From F1-60-MAGs027 sp044344715 (GTDB taxonomy: Bacteria; Actinomycetota; Acidimicrobiia; Acidimicrobiales; Ilumatobacteraceae), in contig JBIJCI010000022.1 in assembly GCA_044344715.1 (NCBI GenBank), positions 1 through 28,445 on the forward strand: a DNA stretch of 28,445 nucleotides, written 5' to 3'. The translations under genes were made by a program, and so were the position numbers. Each line of letters begins with the position of its first letter. The stretch's first letter is position 1. Below, in pieces: positions 1-6,749 of the stretch. The notes under the pieces were generated by a model. That model was not told the DNA's origin. It did not search any database and was given only the letters and a program-made list of their open reading frames with translations.

Positions 1-1
1 C

Positions 2-430
2 GAGGGCATCCACGCCGAGGTCGGTCGGCGGTTGCGCTCAGGCGGACTCGTCTATACGAGCGGTCGGCGCAGGTTGATCGATGCGCTGCTCGACATCGGT
101 CATCCAGCCTCGGTACCCGAGCTCCTGAAGCACCGTGCGAGGCTCACACAGAGCTCGATCTACCGGAACCTCACCGACCTCGAGCAGGCAGGCGTGGTGC
201 ACCGCGTAGCGGGCAGTGACGATCACGCCCGCTACGAGCTCGACGAACACTTCATCGGTCATCATCACCACCTCATCTGCATGAAGTGCGGCAGGGTGAG
301 CGACTTCGTCGTTTCCCCGCAGGCGGAACGTGTCATCAACGACACCCTGGGGAAGGCCGCCCGATCCGTGAAGTTCCGTCTGACCGGCCACCGACTGGAC
401 GCGCTCGGCCTCTGCAGGGCGTGCGGGTAG
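2..430 (+). CDS. Fur-family metalloregulator (5'-truncated by window edge)
   Basis: This is a DNA-binding repressor of the Fur/Zur family, which normally senses Fe(II) or Zn(II) and blocks metal-uptake promoters. The frame is already open at the window edge and the first visible residues are not a natural N-terminus, so the true start lies upstream. A winged-helix region is visible (TQSSIYRNLTDLEQAGVV), followed by the metal-site signature HHHHLICMKCG. A second CxxC (CRACG) closes the protein, giving the two Cys pairs of a structural zinc site. The deoxyribosyltransferase gene starts 10 bp downstream, so the two may be co-transcribed. An iron importer lies 1.2 kb away, but that promoter carries DtxR/IdeR-type boxes rather than a Fur box. 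Zur- or Fur-type sensing cannot be separated by eye. Confidence 0.88.
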   Translation, partial: EGIHAEVGRRLRSGGLVYTSGRRRLIDALLDIGHPASVPELLKHRARLTQSSIYRNLTDLEQAGVVHRVAGSDDHARYELDEHFIGHHHHLICMKCGRVSDFVVSPQAERVINDTLGKAARSVKFRLTGHRLDALGLCRACG

Positions 431-440
431 AACGATCGCA

Positions 441-881
441 ATGACTTCGCTGCCCTACGCATACATCGCCGGCCCGCTCTTCGACGAGGGCGAGCGGTGG
501 TTCATCGAGTCGGTCGATGCGCGGGTCGCCGCGCGCGGCTTCCGCACCTTCCTCCCCCATCGCGACAACCCACCGAAGACACCCGACACCGTGCACACGA
601 TCTTCGGCAACGACAAGCGGGCGATCGACGAGTGCGACGTGATCGTCGCCAACCTCAACGGCATCACCACCGACGACGGCACGGCGTGGGAACTCGGCTA
701 TGCATTCGCACTCGGCAAGCACGGGATCGGCATCTTCACCGACTGGCGTGCGCGCTTCCCCGCGCCGAACGAGGTGGTCAACCTGATGATGCAGTGTTCA
801 CTCGATGTGCTGGTGCGCTCGCTCGACGAGCTCGACACGGCACTCGACACCTGGAAATCCAACCACCGGAAGCCGGCGTAA
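441..881 (+). CDS. nucleoside 2-deoxyribosyltransferase family protein
   Basis: The 146-residue protein matches the nucleoside 2-deoxyribosyltransferase family (Pfam PF05014 type). These enzymes move or hydrolyse the deoxyribose of 2'-deoxynucleosides or the glycosidic bond of nucleotides in salvage or pool-sanitising roles. The start has YIAGPLFDEGER, the usual N-terminal YxAGPLF loop. The middle has the active-site block DDGTAWELGYAFALGK, whose Glu is the expected nucleophile. A conserved Asn-containing stretch (NEVVNLMMQ) lies near the C-terminus. The length is normal for the family. The ATG at 441 follows the Fur-family gene by 10 bp and has only a weak ribosome-binding site, which fits a downstream cistron. 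The exact substrate (deoxynucleoside or nucleotide) is not decided by the sequence. Confidence 0.85.
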   Translation: MTSLPYAYIAGPLFDEGERWFIESVDARVAARGFRTFLPHRDNPPKTPDTVHTIFGNDKRAIDECDVIVANLNGITTDDGTAWELGYAFALGKHGIGIFTDWRARFPAPNEVVNLMMQCSLDVLVRSLDELDTALDTWKSNHRKPA

Positions 882-900
882 TCGTGCCGTTGCAACGCCG

Positions 901-1644
901 ATGAACCTCGCCGACGCACGCCTGCTCAGCTTCGACTGCTACGGAACGCTCATCGACTGGGAGTACGGCATCGTCGACACGGTCACACAGCTCGCCGAGC
1001 CCCACGGTGTGCGACCCACCGAGCACGGGATCCTCTCGCTCTTCGCCTCGCACGAAACGCACGTGCAGGATGCCAATCCCACGTGGACGTACCCGGTGAT
1101 CCTCGCCGAGACGTGGCGTCGCATGGCCGAGAGTCTCGGACTCCCCGACCGCAACGGTGATGCGGCGCAGTGCGAGCGCGATGCCGCCGCGTTCGCCGCG
1201 TCGGTGCCCTCATGGCCGGCGTTCCCCGACAGCCATGATGCATTGCGCGACCTACAGCAACGATGCAAGCTGGTGATCCTCTCCAACGTGGACAACCGGA
1301 GCTTCGCCGGCTCGAACGCGCGACTCGACGTCACCTTCGATGCGATCCTGACGGCACAGGACATCGGCTCGTACAAGCCCGACCTCAACAATTTCCGGGT
1401 GCTGTTGGCGAAGGCAGCCGAGCTCGGCGTGCCACCCGAGGGTCACTTGCACGTCGCACAAAGCCTCTTCCATGATCACGTCCCCGCGCAGACGGCGGGG
1501 CTCAGCACCGTATGGATCAACCGCTACGGTGCCAAGCGAGCCGCCGCCGGATCAGCGGGCGCAACTCCCGCGGCCGCACCGGTTACGCCGCACTTCGAGT
1601 TCGCCACCTTGCGCGACTTCGCCGACGCCCTGCTCGCAACCTGA
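901..1644 (+). CDS. HAD-superfamily hydrolase, haloacid dehalogenase type II-like
   Basis: This is a 247-residue cytosolic HAD hydrolase. Motif I is FDCYGTLID, with Asp12 as nucleophile. The Tyr at the third position, in place of the second Asp of HAD phosphatases, is typical of 2-haloacid dehalogenase type II relatives. Motif II is LSN, motif III is the Lys of YKPDLNNF, and motif IV is HVAQSLFHDH, a block common in this subfamily. ATG 901 is the first start codon after the previous gene's stop (19-bp gap). An upstream extension in the same frame would overlap that gene and lacks family similarity. The gene converges on the iron-transport ATPase with 7 bp between stop codons. True dehalogenase activity is not implied: many members act on phosphorylated or unknown substrates. 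Confidence 0.82.
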   Translation: MNLADARLLSFDCYGTLIDWEYGIVDTVTQLAEPHGVRPTEHGILSLFASHETHVQDANPTWTYPVILAETWRRMAESLGLPDRNGDAAQCERDAAAFAASVPSWPAFPDSHDALRDLQQRCKLVILSNVDNRSFAGSNARLDVTFDAILTAQDIGSYKPDLNNFRVLLAKAAELGVPPEGHLHVAQSLFHDHVPAQTAGLSTVWINRYGAKRAAAGSAGATPAAAPVTPHFEFATLRDFADALLAT

Positions 1645-1651
1645 CGGCCGC

Positions 1652-2581
1652 TCAGGCGTTGCTCAGCACCACGGCCACATCGCACGACGCGCCGACCCGC
1701 AGGGGCTCGTCGGGGCCGAGGTCGGCGACGAGCACCGAGCCGTCATCGGCACGGATCGTGTAGCGGAAATTGGCGCCGAGGAACTCGACCCGAACCACCG
1801 TGTGGGGGCCGTCCGCGACCACCCGCAGTTGGTGCGGACGCACGAGAAGTTCACCACTGCCCAGCGAGACGTACGACGACACCGCGAGGAAATCGGCGAC
1901 GAAGCGCGATGCCGGTTCCTCGTACACGACACGCGGTGCGTCGCACTGCAGGATGCGGCCGTTGTCCATCACCGCGACGCGATCCCCGAGGGTGATCGCC
2001 TCATGGCGGTCGTGCGTGACGAGGACCGCCGCGGTGTTCCGCTCGCGCAGGATTCCCCTCACCTCCCAGCCGAGTTCCTCGCGGAGCACCTCGTCGAGGG
2101 CACCGAACGGCTCGTCGAGCAGCACCACGTCGGGTTGCGGCGCGAGTGCCCGCGCGAGTGCCACACGCTGCTGTTCGCCGCCCGACAACTGGTGCGGATA
2201 CCTCCTTGCCACGTGCGGGAGTTTCACGAGTTCGAGCATCTCGGCAACGCGCTCGGCACGCTGCGCACGCGTCAGGTGCGCAAGACCGAAGGCGACGTTC
2301 TTGCCGACGCGCAGGTGACCGAAGAGTGCGTTGTCCTGGAATACCAGCCCCACCCGACGTTTCTCCGCCGGCACCGCCGTGACGTCACGACCCGAGAGGA
2401 GCACCCGACCACCGTCGAGCGGTTCGAGCCCGGCGATCGCCCTCAGCAGCGTGGTTTTTCCGCAACCACTCGGCCCGACCAACGTGACCAGCTCGCCGGA
2501 ATCGACGCGGAGATCGACGCCGTCCAACACCGCCCGTTCGCCCAAACTACGGCGGAGCGCGGACACCTCGAGCGCGATCAC
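1652..2581 (-). CDS. fbpC: ferric iron ABC transporter, ATP-binding protein
   Basis: This is the cytoplasmic ATPase of a Fe(III) importer. A 309-residue protein is read from GTG 2581, which overlaps the permease stop as GTGA, a sign of translational coupling. Walker A is GPSGCGKT (36-43), the signature is LSGGEQ (132-137), Walker B ends LLDEPFGALD (Asp156/Glu157), and the H-loop is His190 in VTHDRHE. The C-terminal ~70 residues (LLVRPHQLRVV onward) form the TOBE-like regulatory domain seen in FbpC/PotA-type ATPases. The frame stays open for another 2 kb upstream, but that extension runs antiphase through the permease and binding-protein genes and is not protein-like. Iron as substrate is inferred from the neighbouring FbpA-like binding protein and the iron-box promoter. 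Confidence 0.9.
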   Translation of the reverse strand: MIALEVSALRRSLGERAVLDGVDLRVDSGELVTLVGPSGCGKTTLLRAIAGLEPLDGGRVLLSGRDVTAVPAEKRRVGLVFQDNALFGHLRVGKNVAFGLAHLTRAQRAERVAEMLELVKLPHVARRYPHQLSGGEQQRVALARALAPQPDVVLLDEPFGALDEVLREELGWEVRGILRERNTAAVLVTHDRHEAITLGDRVAVMDNGRILQCDAPRVVYEEPASRFVADFLAVSSYVSLGSGELLVRPHQLRVVADGPHTVVRVEFLGANFRYTIRADDGSVLVADLGPDEPLRVGASCDVAVVLSNA

Positions 2582-4167
2582 GACATGAACTCCGCACCGC
2601 GCTCGATTGCCGCCAGCAATGCGCCGACGGCGAGCATGCCCACGCCCACCATCACGAGCGACGGTACCGCGGCCTGCGCCCAGAGGCTCTCCGACGTTGC
2701 CTGCCACACCCAGACGGAGAGCGTGTCGACCCCGAACGGACGAAGCAGCAGGGTGATCGGCAGTTCCTTGATCATGTCCACGCTGAGCAGTGCGGCCGCA
2801 GCGAGCAACCCGTAGCGCGCAGCCGGAATCTCCACCCGGAGTGCCGTGCGCAAGGGTCCGGCACCGAGCACCCGTGCACTCTCCCGCGTCGACGGTGTGA
2901 GCCGATCGAGACTCGCCTCGACACCTTGGTAGCTCACCGCGAAGAACCTCGTGACGAGTGCAAAGACGAGACCGGCCGCCGAACCGACCAACAAGAATCC
3001 GTCGGGGAGCCACGAACGACGGTCGACCGCGGCGAGTGTGACGACCACACCGACGGCGACCACCGGCCCGGGCATCGCGTATCCAACCGTCGACAGGCGA
3101 CCGATGGGTCGCGCCAAGCGACCGCGGTGCGTGACGACGAGTGCCAACAACGTCCCGATGGTGATGCAGATCAACGCCGCGACAGAGGCGAGGGCGAGCG
3201 TGCTGCCGGCGTGATGACCGATCCCACCGGCGACGGTGAGCGTCCGGCCCGAACCGGCTGCCTCGATCGTCCAGTCGATCAACCGTGCCAGCGGTATCGC
3301 CACGGCGATCGCCAACACCACGAGTGACGTGGTCAATGCCGCGACCGAACCGAACGTGGAGAGTGGTCGTGGAGCGAGCGGTGTCTCTGCACTGCCACGC
3401 GCCCGTCGGGCGCCGCGGCGCAACAATCGCTCGGCGGCGACGAGCAGTATCGCCGCACCGGTGAGCGCGCTGGCCAACTCCGTCGCTGCACCACGGTTGC
3501 CGGTGTCGAACCACACCCGCATCACCCCGTCGGCGAGCGTGCTCACGTTGAAGAGCCTCACCGTGCCGATGTCGGTGAGCACCTCCATCGACACCAGCGC
3601 CGCACCCGCGGCGATGGCCGGTCGGGCAGCCGGCAGGGCCACCCGCAGGAACACCCCGAGTGGCCCGCTGCCAAGACTCCGGGCCGCAGCCATGGTGCCG
3701 GCACCCTGATCGGCGAATGCCGCCCGCGCGAAGAGATATACGTACGGATACAACGACAACACGAGCACCACGGCGCACAGCCACAGCGAGCGCACGCCAC
3801 GGGCACCGAGCACGTTGGAGAGGGTGTCGAGCCACACGAACCCGCCGACGTACCCGGGGATGGCCAGCGGCGTCACCAGCAACCAGGAGACGACCCGGCG
3901 CCCCACGAAATCGTGCGCACTCACGAGCCACGCGAGCGATGTGCCGAGCAGAACGGCACCAACCACCACGGCAACGAGCAGCACGACGGTGTCGACGATC
4001 ATCCCCGGCAGCCGGGTGCTCCACAGCTGGCGCCAAACGTCGGTGGTCGGGTCGAGCAACGACCATGCGAGAACCGCCACGGGCGAGGCGAACACGGCGA
4101 CTACGACGAGGATGGTCGTCCAGCCGAGCACGATGCCGGGCGATCGCAGCCCCGTTGCCCCGGACAT
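2578..4167 (-). CDS. fbpB: ferric iron ABC transporter, fused two-domain permease
   Basis: The inner-membrane channel is a single 529-residue polypeptide holding two consecutive binding-protein-dependent permease domains, the normal FbpB/SfuB architecture. About twelve hydrophobic segments are visible, the first at roughly residues 14-36. Two EAA-like loops for ATPase docking can be read: AARSLGSGPLGVFLRVALP in the first half and SARVLGAGPLRTALRVEIP in the second. The gene starts 6 bp after the binding-protein stop and its own stop overlaps the ATPase start, so the three genes form one operon in the order A-B-C. Nothing is truncated. Confidence 0.92.
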   Translation of the reverse strand: MSGATGLRSPGIVLGWTTILVVVAVFASPVAVLAWSLLDPTTDVWRQLWSTRLPGMIVDTVVLLVAVVVGAVLLGTSLAWLVSAHDFVGRRVVSWLLVTPLAIPGYVGGFVWLDTLSNVLGARGVRSLWLCAVVLVLSLYPYVYLFARAAFADQGAGTMAAARSLGSGPLGVFLRVALPAARPAIAAGAALVSMEVLTDIGTVRLFNVSTLADGVMRVWFDTGNRGAATELASALTGAAILLVAAERLLRRGARRARGSAETPLAPRPLSTFGSVAALTTSLVVLAIAVAIPLARLIDWTIEAAGSGRTLTVAGGIGHHAGSTLALASVAALICITIGTLLALVVTHRGRLARPIGRLSTVGYAMPGPVVAVGVVVTLAAVDRRSWLPDGFLLVGSAAGLVFALVTRFFAVSYQGVEASLDRLTPSTRESARVLGAGPLRTALRVEIPAARYGLLAAAALLSVDMIKELPITLLLRPFGVDTLSVWVWQATSESLWAQAAVPSLVMVGVGMLAVGALLAAIERGAEFMS

Positions 4168-4173
4168 TCGCGA

Positions 4174-5193
4174 CTACTCGTAACCGGCAGCAGCAAGCAG
4201 GTCGACGGCGGCGGCGTTGAGTCGGCCCAGTTCGCGCACCGACCCCGTGTCGGCGAGGAACGAACCGAACGCAGCGATGACGTCGGCGGGCTTCACCGTC
4301 GGGTTGGCCGGGAACTCGTTGTTGGCGTCGCTGAACGTTTTCTGGCCGTCGGTGGCCAACCACTCGAGCAACTCGATCGCCTCGGCGCGATTCGCCGATG
4401 CGGCGGTCACTGCGGCCGCACTCACGTTCAGGTGCGCACCGAACCCGTTCTGGTCGGGCCAGGTGAGCGTGACGGAAAAGGTCGGATCCTCGGTGAGCAG
4501 TCGACCGAGGTAGTAGCTGTTGGCGAGCGCCACGTCGCACTCCCCGGCGACGATCGCCTTCAGGATGTCGGTATCGGAGTTGATGTAGAGCGGCTCGTTG
4601 GCGACCCACGCGTCGACGATCCTGCGTGCCGACTCGGCACCGAGATCGTTGATCAACCCGGCCACGAGCGACTGCGTGTACGGGTGCGTACTGGGTCGCA
4701 GGCACAGGCGACCCTTCCAGCGGGGGTCACCGACGGCTTCGTACGTCGTCGGTGGCTGCGTCACGCGATCCTTCGACGACATGATCACGCGCAACCGGCG
4801 GCTCAGCGAGTACCAGGTGCCGTCGGCGGCACGAAGTTCCCCGGGAATCGCCGAGCGCAGGACGTCGCTGTCGACGGGCGACAGCAGTCCGGCCGCAGCG
4901 GCGAGCGCGATGTTCGCGGCGTCGGCCGTCATGATGATGTCGGCCGGCGAGTTGTCACCCTCGGCGGCGAGACGTTCGCGCAACTCCGGGTCGGACCCGG
5001 TCGTGAAGCGAACCGTGATGCCGGTTGCGGCGGTGAACTCGTCGAACACCGGCTCGATGCCGTAGTGACGGCCGGTGTAGACGGTGACCTGGCGGGTGAC
5101 GCCAACCTGTTCGGACGATTCACTGCTGCCACATGCCGCGACGACGATCGCCATCGCAACAGCGATGGTGCTGACGTTTCGCAAACGACCCAC
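4174..5193 (-). CDS. fbpA: ferric iron ABC transporter, substrate-binding lipoprotein
   Basis: This is an extracytoplasmic Fe(III)-binding protein anchored as a lipoprotein (lipobox IVVAAC, Cys21). The mature N-terminus has VYTGRHYGIEPVFDEF, the family's Y-x-x-R-H-Y strand. The tyrosine pair NSYYLGRL (Tyr227-Tyr228) matches the YY ligands that hold iron in FbpA-type proteins. I chose GTG 5193 because GGAG lies 6 nt upstream. A longer TTG start at 5211 is possible, but it would leave almost no leader next to the operator pair at 5215-5250. It is the first gene of the operon and the one directly behind the iron boxes. The class of ferric chelate accepted is not visible. Confidence 0.9.
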   Translation of the reverse strand: MGRLRNVSTIAVAMAIVVAACGSSESSEQVGVTRQVTVYTGRHYGIEPVFDEFTAATGITVRFTTGSDPELRERLAAEGDNSPADIIMTADAANIALAAAAGLLSPVDSDVLRSAIPGELRAADGTWYSLSRRLRVIMSSKDRVTQPPTTYEAVGDPRWKGRLCLRPSTHPYTQSLVAGLINDLGAESARRIVDAWVANEPLYINSDTDILKAIVAGECDVALANSYYLGRLLTEDPTFSVTLTWPDQNGFGAHLNVSAAAVTAASANRAEAIELLEWLATDGQKTFSDANNEFPANPTVKPADVIAAFGSFLADTGSVRELGRLNAAAVDLLAAAGYE

Positions 5194-5214
5194 GGGTTGC
5201 TCCAATCCCAAACT

Positions 5215-5230
5215 GTTAGGGGAGCCTAAC
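5215..5230 (-). promoter_or_regulatory. DtxR/IdeR-type iron box 1
   Basis: The site reads GTTAGGGGAGCCTAAC, a perfect inverted repeat of GTTAGG/CCTAAC around 4 bp. It closely resembles the DtxR/IdeR operator core TTAGGTTAGSCTAA. It overlaps the likely -10 element of the iron importer promoter, so a Fe(II)-loaded DtxR/IdeR repressor would block transcription. Confidence 0.8.
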
Positions 5231-5252
5231 GACTGTTAGGTTTTCCTAACAA
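5223..5252 (-). promoter_or_regulatory. predicted promoter of the iron importer operon
   Basis: Read on the minus strand, TTGTTA (5252-5247) and TAGGCT (5228-5223) are separated by 18 bp. They would place the transcript start near 5216, about 23 nt before GTG 5193. Both hexamers lie inside the two iron boxes, which fits iron-dependent repression. The hexamers are weak matches, so confidence is moderate. Confidence 0.5.
5235..5250 (-). promoter_or_regulatory. DtxR/IdeR-type iron box 2
   Basis: The site reads GTTAGGTTTTCCTAAC, again a perfect 6-bp inverted repeat with a 4-bp spacer. Its centre lies 20 bp (about two helical turns) from that of box 1. It overlaps the candidate -35 of the fbp promoter. 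Two dimers on the same DNA face are expected. Confidence 0.82.
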
Positions 5253-5380
5253 CCCCATCATGGACGATGGTTCGATTTCCCTCGGCGCTACACGACGATC
5301 CCGCGCCGGACGACACCGGATGCTCCACCGACGCGGGCTCTGGTTCGGCATCCTCTTTCCGTCACGCAAGAGTTGCAGGA

Positions 5381-5408
5381 TTGACCCTGCAGCGCCGAAC
5401 ATTATAGA
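5381..5408 (+). promoter_or_regulatory. predicted promoter of the aminotransferase gene
   Basis: TTGACC (5381-5386) and TATAGA (5403-5408) are 16 bp apart, a good housekeeping-type pair. The predicted transcript start is near 5415, immediately before the inverted repeat at 5419-5440. Confidence 0.5.
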
Positions 5409-5418
5409 GTTCTGCGGG

Positions 5419-5440
5419 TTGGTAACAGCAGCGTTACCAA
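5419..5440 (+). promoter_or_regulatory. inverted repeat, candidate operator over the leader of the aminotransferase gene
   Basis: TTGGTAAC (5419-5426) and GTTACCAA (5433-5440) are perfect 8-bp arms around a 6-bp spacer AGCAGC. The repeat starts just after the predicted transcript start and ends at the AAAAGGAG ribosome-binding site (5439-5446). A repressor here would block elongation or initiation. As RNA, a hairpin would touch the ribosome-binding site. The cognate regulator is not in the window. Confidence 0.55.
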
Positions 5441-5453
5441 AAGGAGCACCGCC

Positions 5454-6749
5454 TTGTCTTCATCAACCGAGAATCCGTCACATCGCTACGCGAAGAGCAT
5501 CGTCGCCCACGAGAGGCGCTCACGCGTCATTGCCGGAGGCGTGAATTCGAACGTTCGACTCATGAGTCGACCGGTGCCGCTCACGTTCACTCGGGCACAC
5601 GGTGCGTTGATCTGGGACATCGACGGCAACGAGTACATCGACTACGCGGCAGGGATGGGGCCGACGATCCTCGGTCACAATCATCCGCGCGTGCTCGCCG
5701 CAGTTCAGCAAGCGCTCCAGTCTGGACAGTGCTTCGCCGGTCAGCACGAACTCGAGGCCGAGTTCGCCGAACGCCTCGTTGGTGCGGTCCCCTGGATCGA
5801 GAACATCCGCATCGGGTTGGCCGGTTCCGACATGGACCTGCTCGCGGTGCGCATCGCCAAGGCGTTCACCGGTCGCTCCAAGGTGCTCCGCTTTACCGGC
5901 CACTACCACGGCTGGATCGATCCGCTACTCGTTGGTCCAGGTGCCGCACCAACCCCGTTCGGCACACCCCCCGTTGGACCGGGGCAGTCGGTGGCGGCGG
6001 CGAGCGAGATCGTCATGTGCGAGTGGAACGACGTCTCGCTCGTCGAGCAAGTGTTTGCCGCACACCAAATCGCTTGCGTGATCATGGAACCGATCATGTG
6101 CAACACCGGTGTGATTGCACCACAGCCCGGCTACATCGAGGCGGTGAAGGCACTCTGCAAGCAGCACGGTGCCGTCCTGGTGATCGACGAAGTCATCACC
6201 GGATTCCGTGTCGGGCTCCAGGGTGCGCAGGGCCATCTCGGTGTCACCGGCGACATCACGCTGTACGCCAAGGCGATTGCTTCGGGCTATCCGATGGCGG
6301 CCATCGGAACCTCCCGCGAACTCATGGCGGCCGTCGGTCGCGGAGAGGTCAACCATTCGGGTACCTACAACTCCGGTTATCTCTCGGTTGCCGCGGCGGT
6401 CGAGACCATGCGAATCCTCGCCGAGGAGAATCCGTATCCGTCGCTACAGAAGCAGACGGTGCGACTCGTCGAAGGATTGCGCAAGGTCGGGAACGGCAAG
6501 GGTCTGGCGGTCGACTACGTGGCCGGCTCGCTCTTCCAGCTGCGTTTCGGCGTGCAGGAACAGATGCAGAACCGCGAACACTTCGCCAAGAACGCCGACC
6601 AGCCGAAGCTGATGAAGTTCCTCGACGCTTTGCAGGACCGCGGTGTCCGTCCGACCAGTCGTGGACTCTTCTTCGTTTCCGTCGCCCACGACGATCGACT
6701 CATCGACCGGACGTTGGAAATCACCGAGGCGGCCCTCGCCGCGATTTAG
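5454..6749 (+). CDS. class-III PLP aminotransferase, glutamate-1-semialdehyde aminomutase-like
   Basis: This 431-residue protein is a fold-type I PLP enzyme of the class-III group that contains glutamate-1-semialdehyde aminomutase and many omega- or amino-sugar aminotransferases. Visible landmarks are GNEYIDYAAGMGP, GHYHGW (149-154), the PLP-ring Asp in VIDEVITGFR (Asp245) and the Schiff-base Lys273 in YAKAIASGYP. The usual phosphate-binding SGTEA block is replaced by GSDMD (124-128), which is unusual. The TTG start is supported by AAAAGGAG 7 nt upstream. The gene sits among catabolic and transport genes rather than heme genes, so I infer a catabolic transaminase or aminomutase rather than HemL. 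Its stop codon overlaps that of the convergent dehydratase. Confidence 0.85.
   Translation: MSSSTENPSHRYAKSIVAHERRSRVIAGGVNSNVRLMSRPVPLTFTRAHGALIWDIDGNEYIDYAAGMGPTILGHNHPRVLAAVQQALQSGQCFAGQHELEAEFAERLVGAVPWIENIRIGLAGSDMDLLAVRIAKAFTGRSKVLRFTGHYHGWIDPLLVGPGAAPTPFGTPPVGPGQSVAAASEIVMCEWNDVSLVEQVFAAHQIACVIMEPIMCNTGVIAPQPGYIEAVKALCKQHGAVLVIDEVITGFRVGLQGAQGHLGVTGDITLYAKAIASGYPMAAIGTSRELMAAVGRGEVNHSGTYNSGYLSVAAAVETMRILAEENPYPSLQKQTVRLVEGLRKVGNGKGLAVDYVAGSLFQLRFGVQEQMQNREHFAKNADQPKLMKFLDALQDRGVRPTSRGLFFVSVAHDDRLIDRTLEITEAALAAI

Noticed and set aside
2582..4705. Open frame continuing upstream of the iron-transport ATPase for about 2.1 kb on the minus strand
   Set aside because: It is antiphase to the permease and binding-protein genes, is Arg-rich without domains, and results from G+C-biased third positions. 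The ATPase starts at GTG 2581.
1472..5229. Long plus-strand open frames opposite the iron importer (for example 1472-2815 and 3913-5229)
   Set aside because: They are antisense to well-recognised genes, have Arg/His/Asp-rich composition with no family motifs, and lack ribosome-binding sites.
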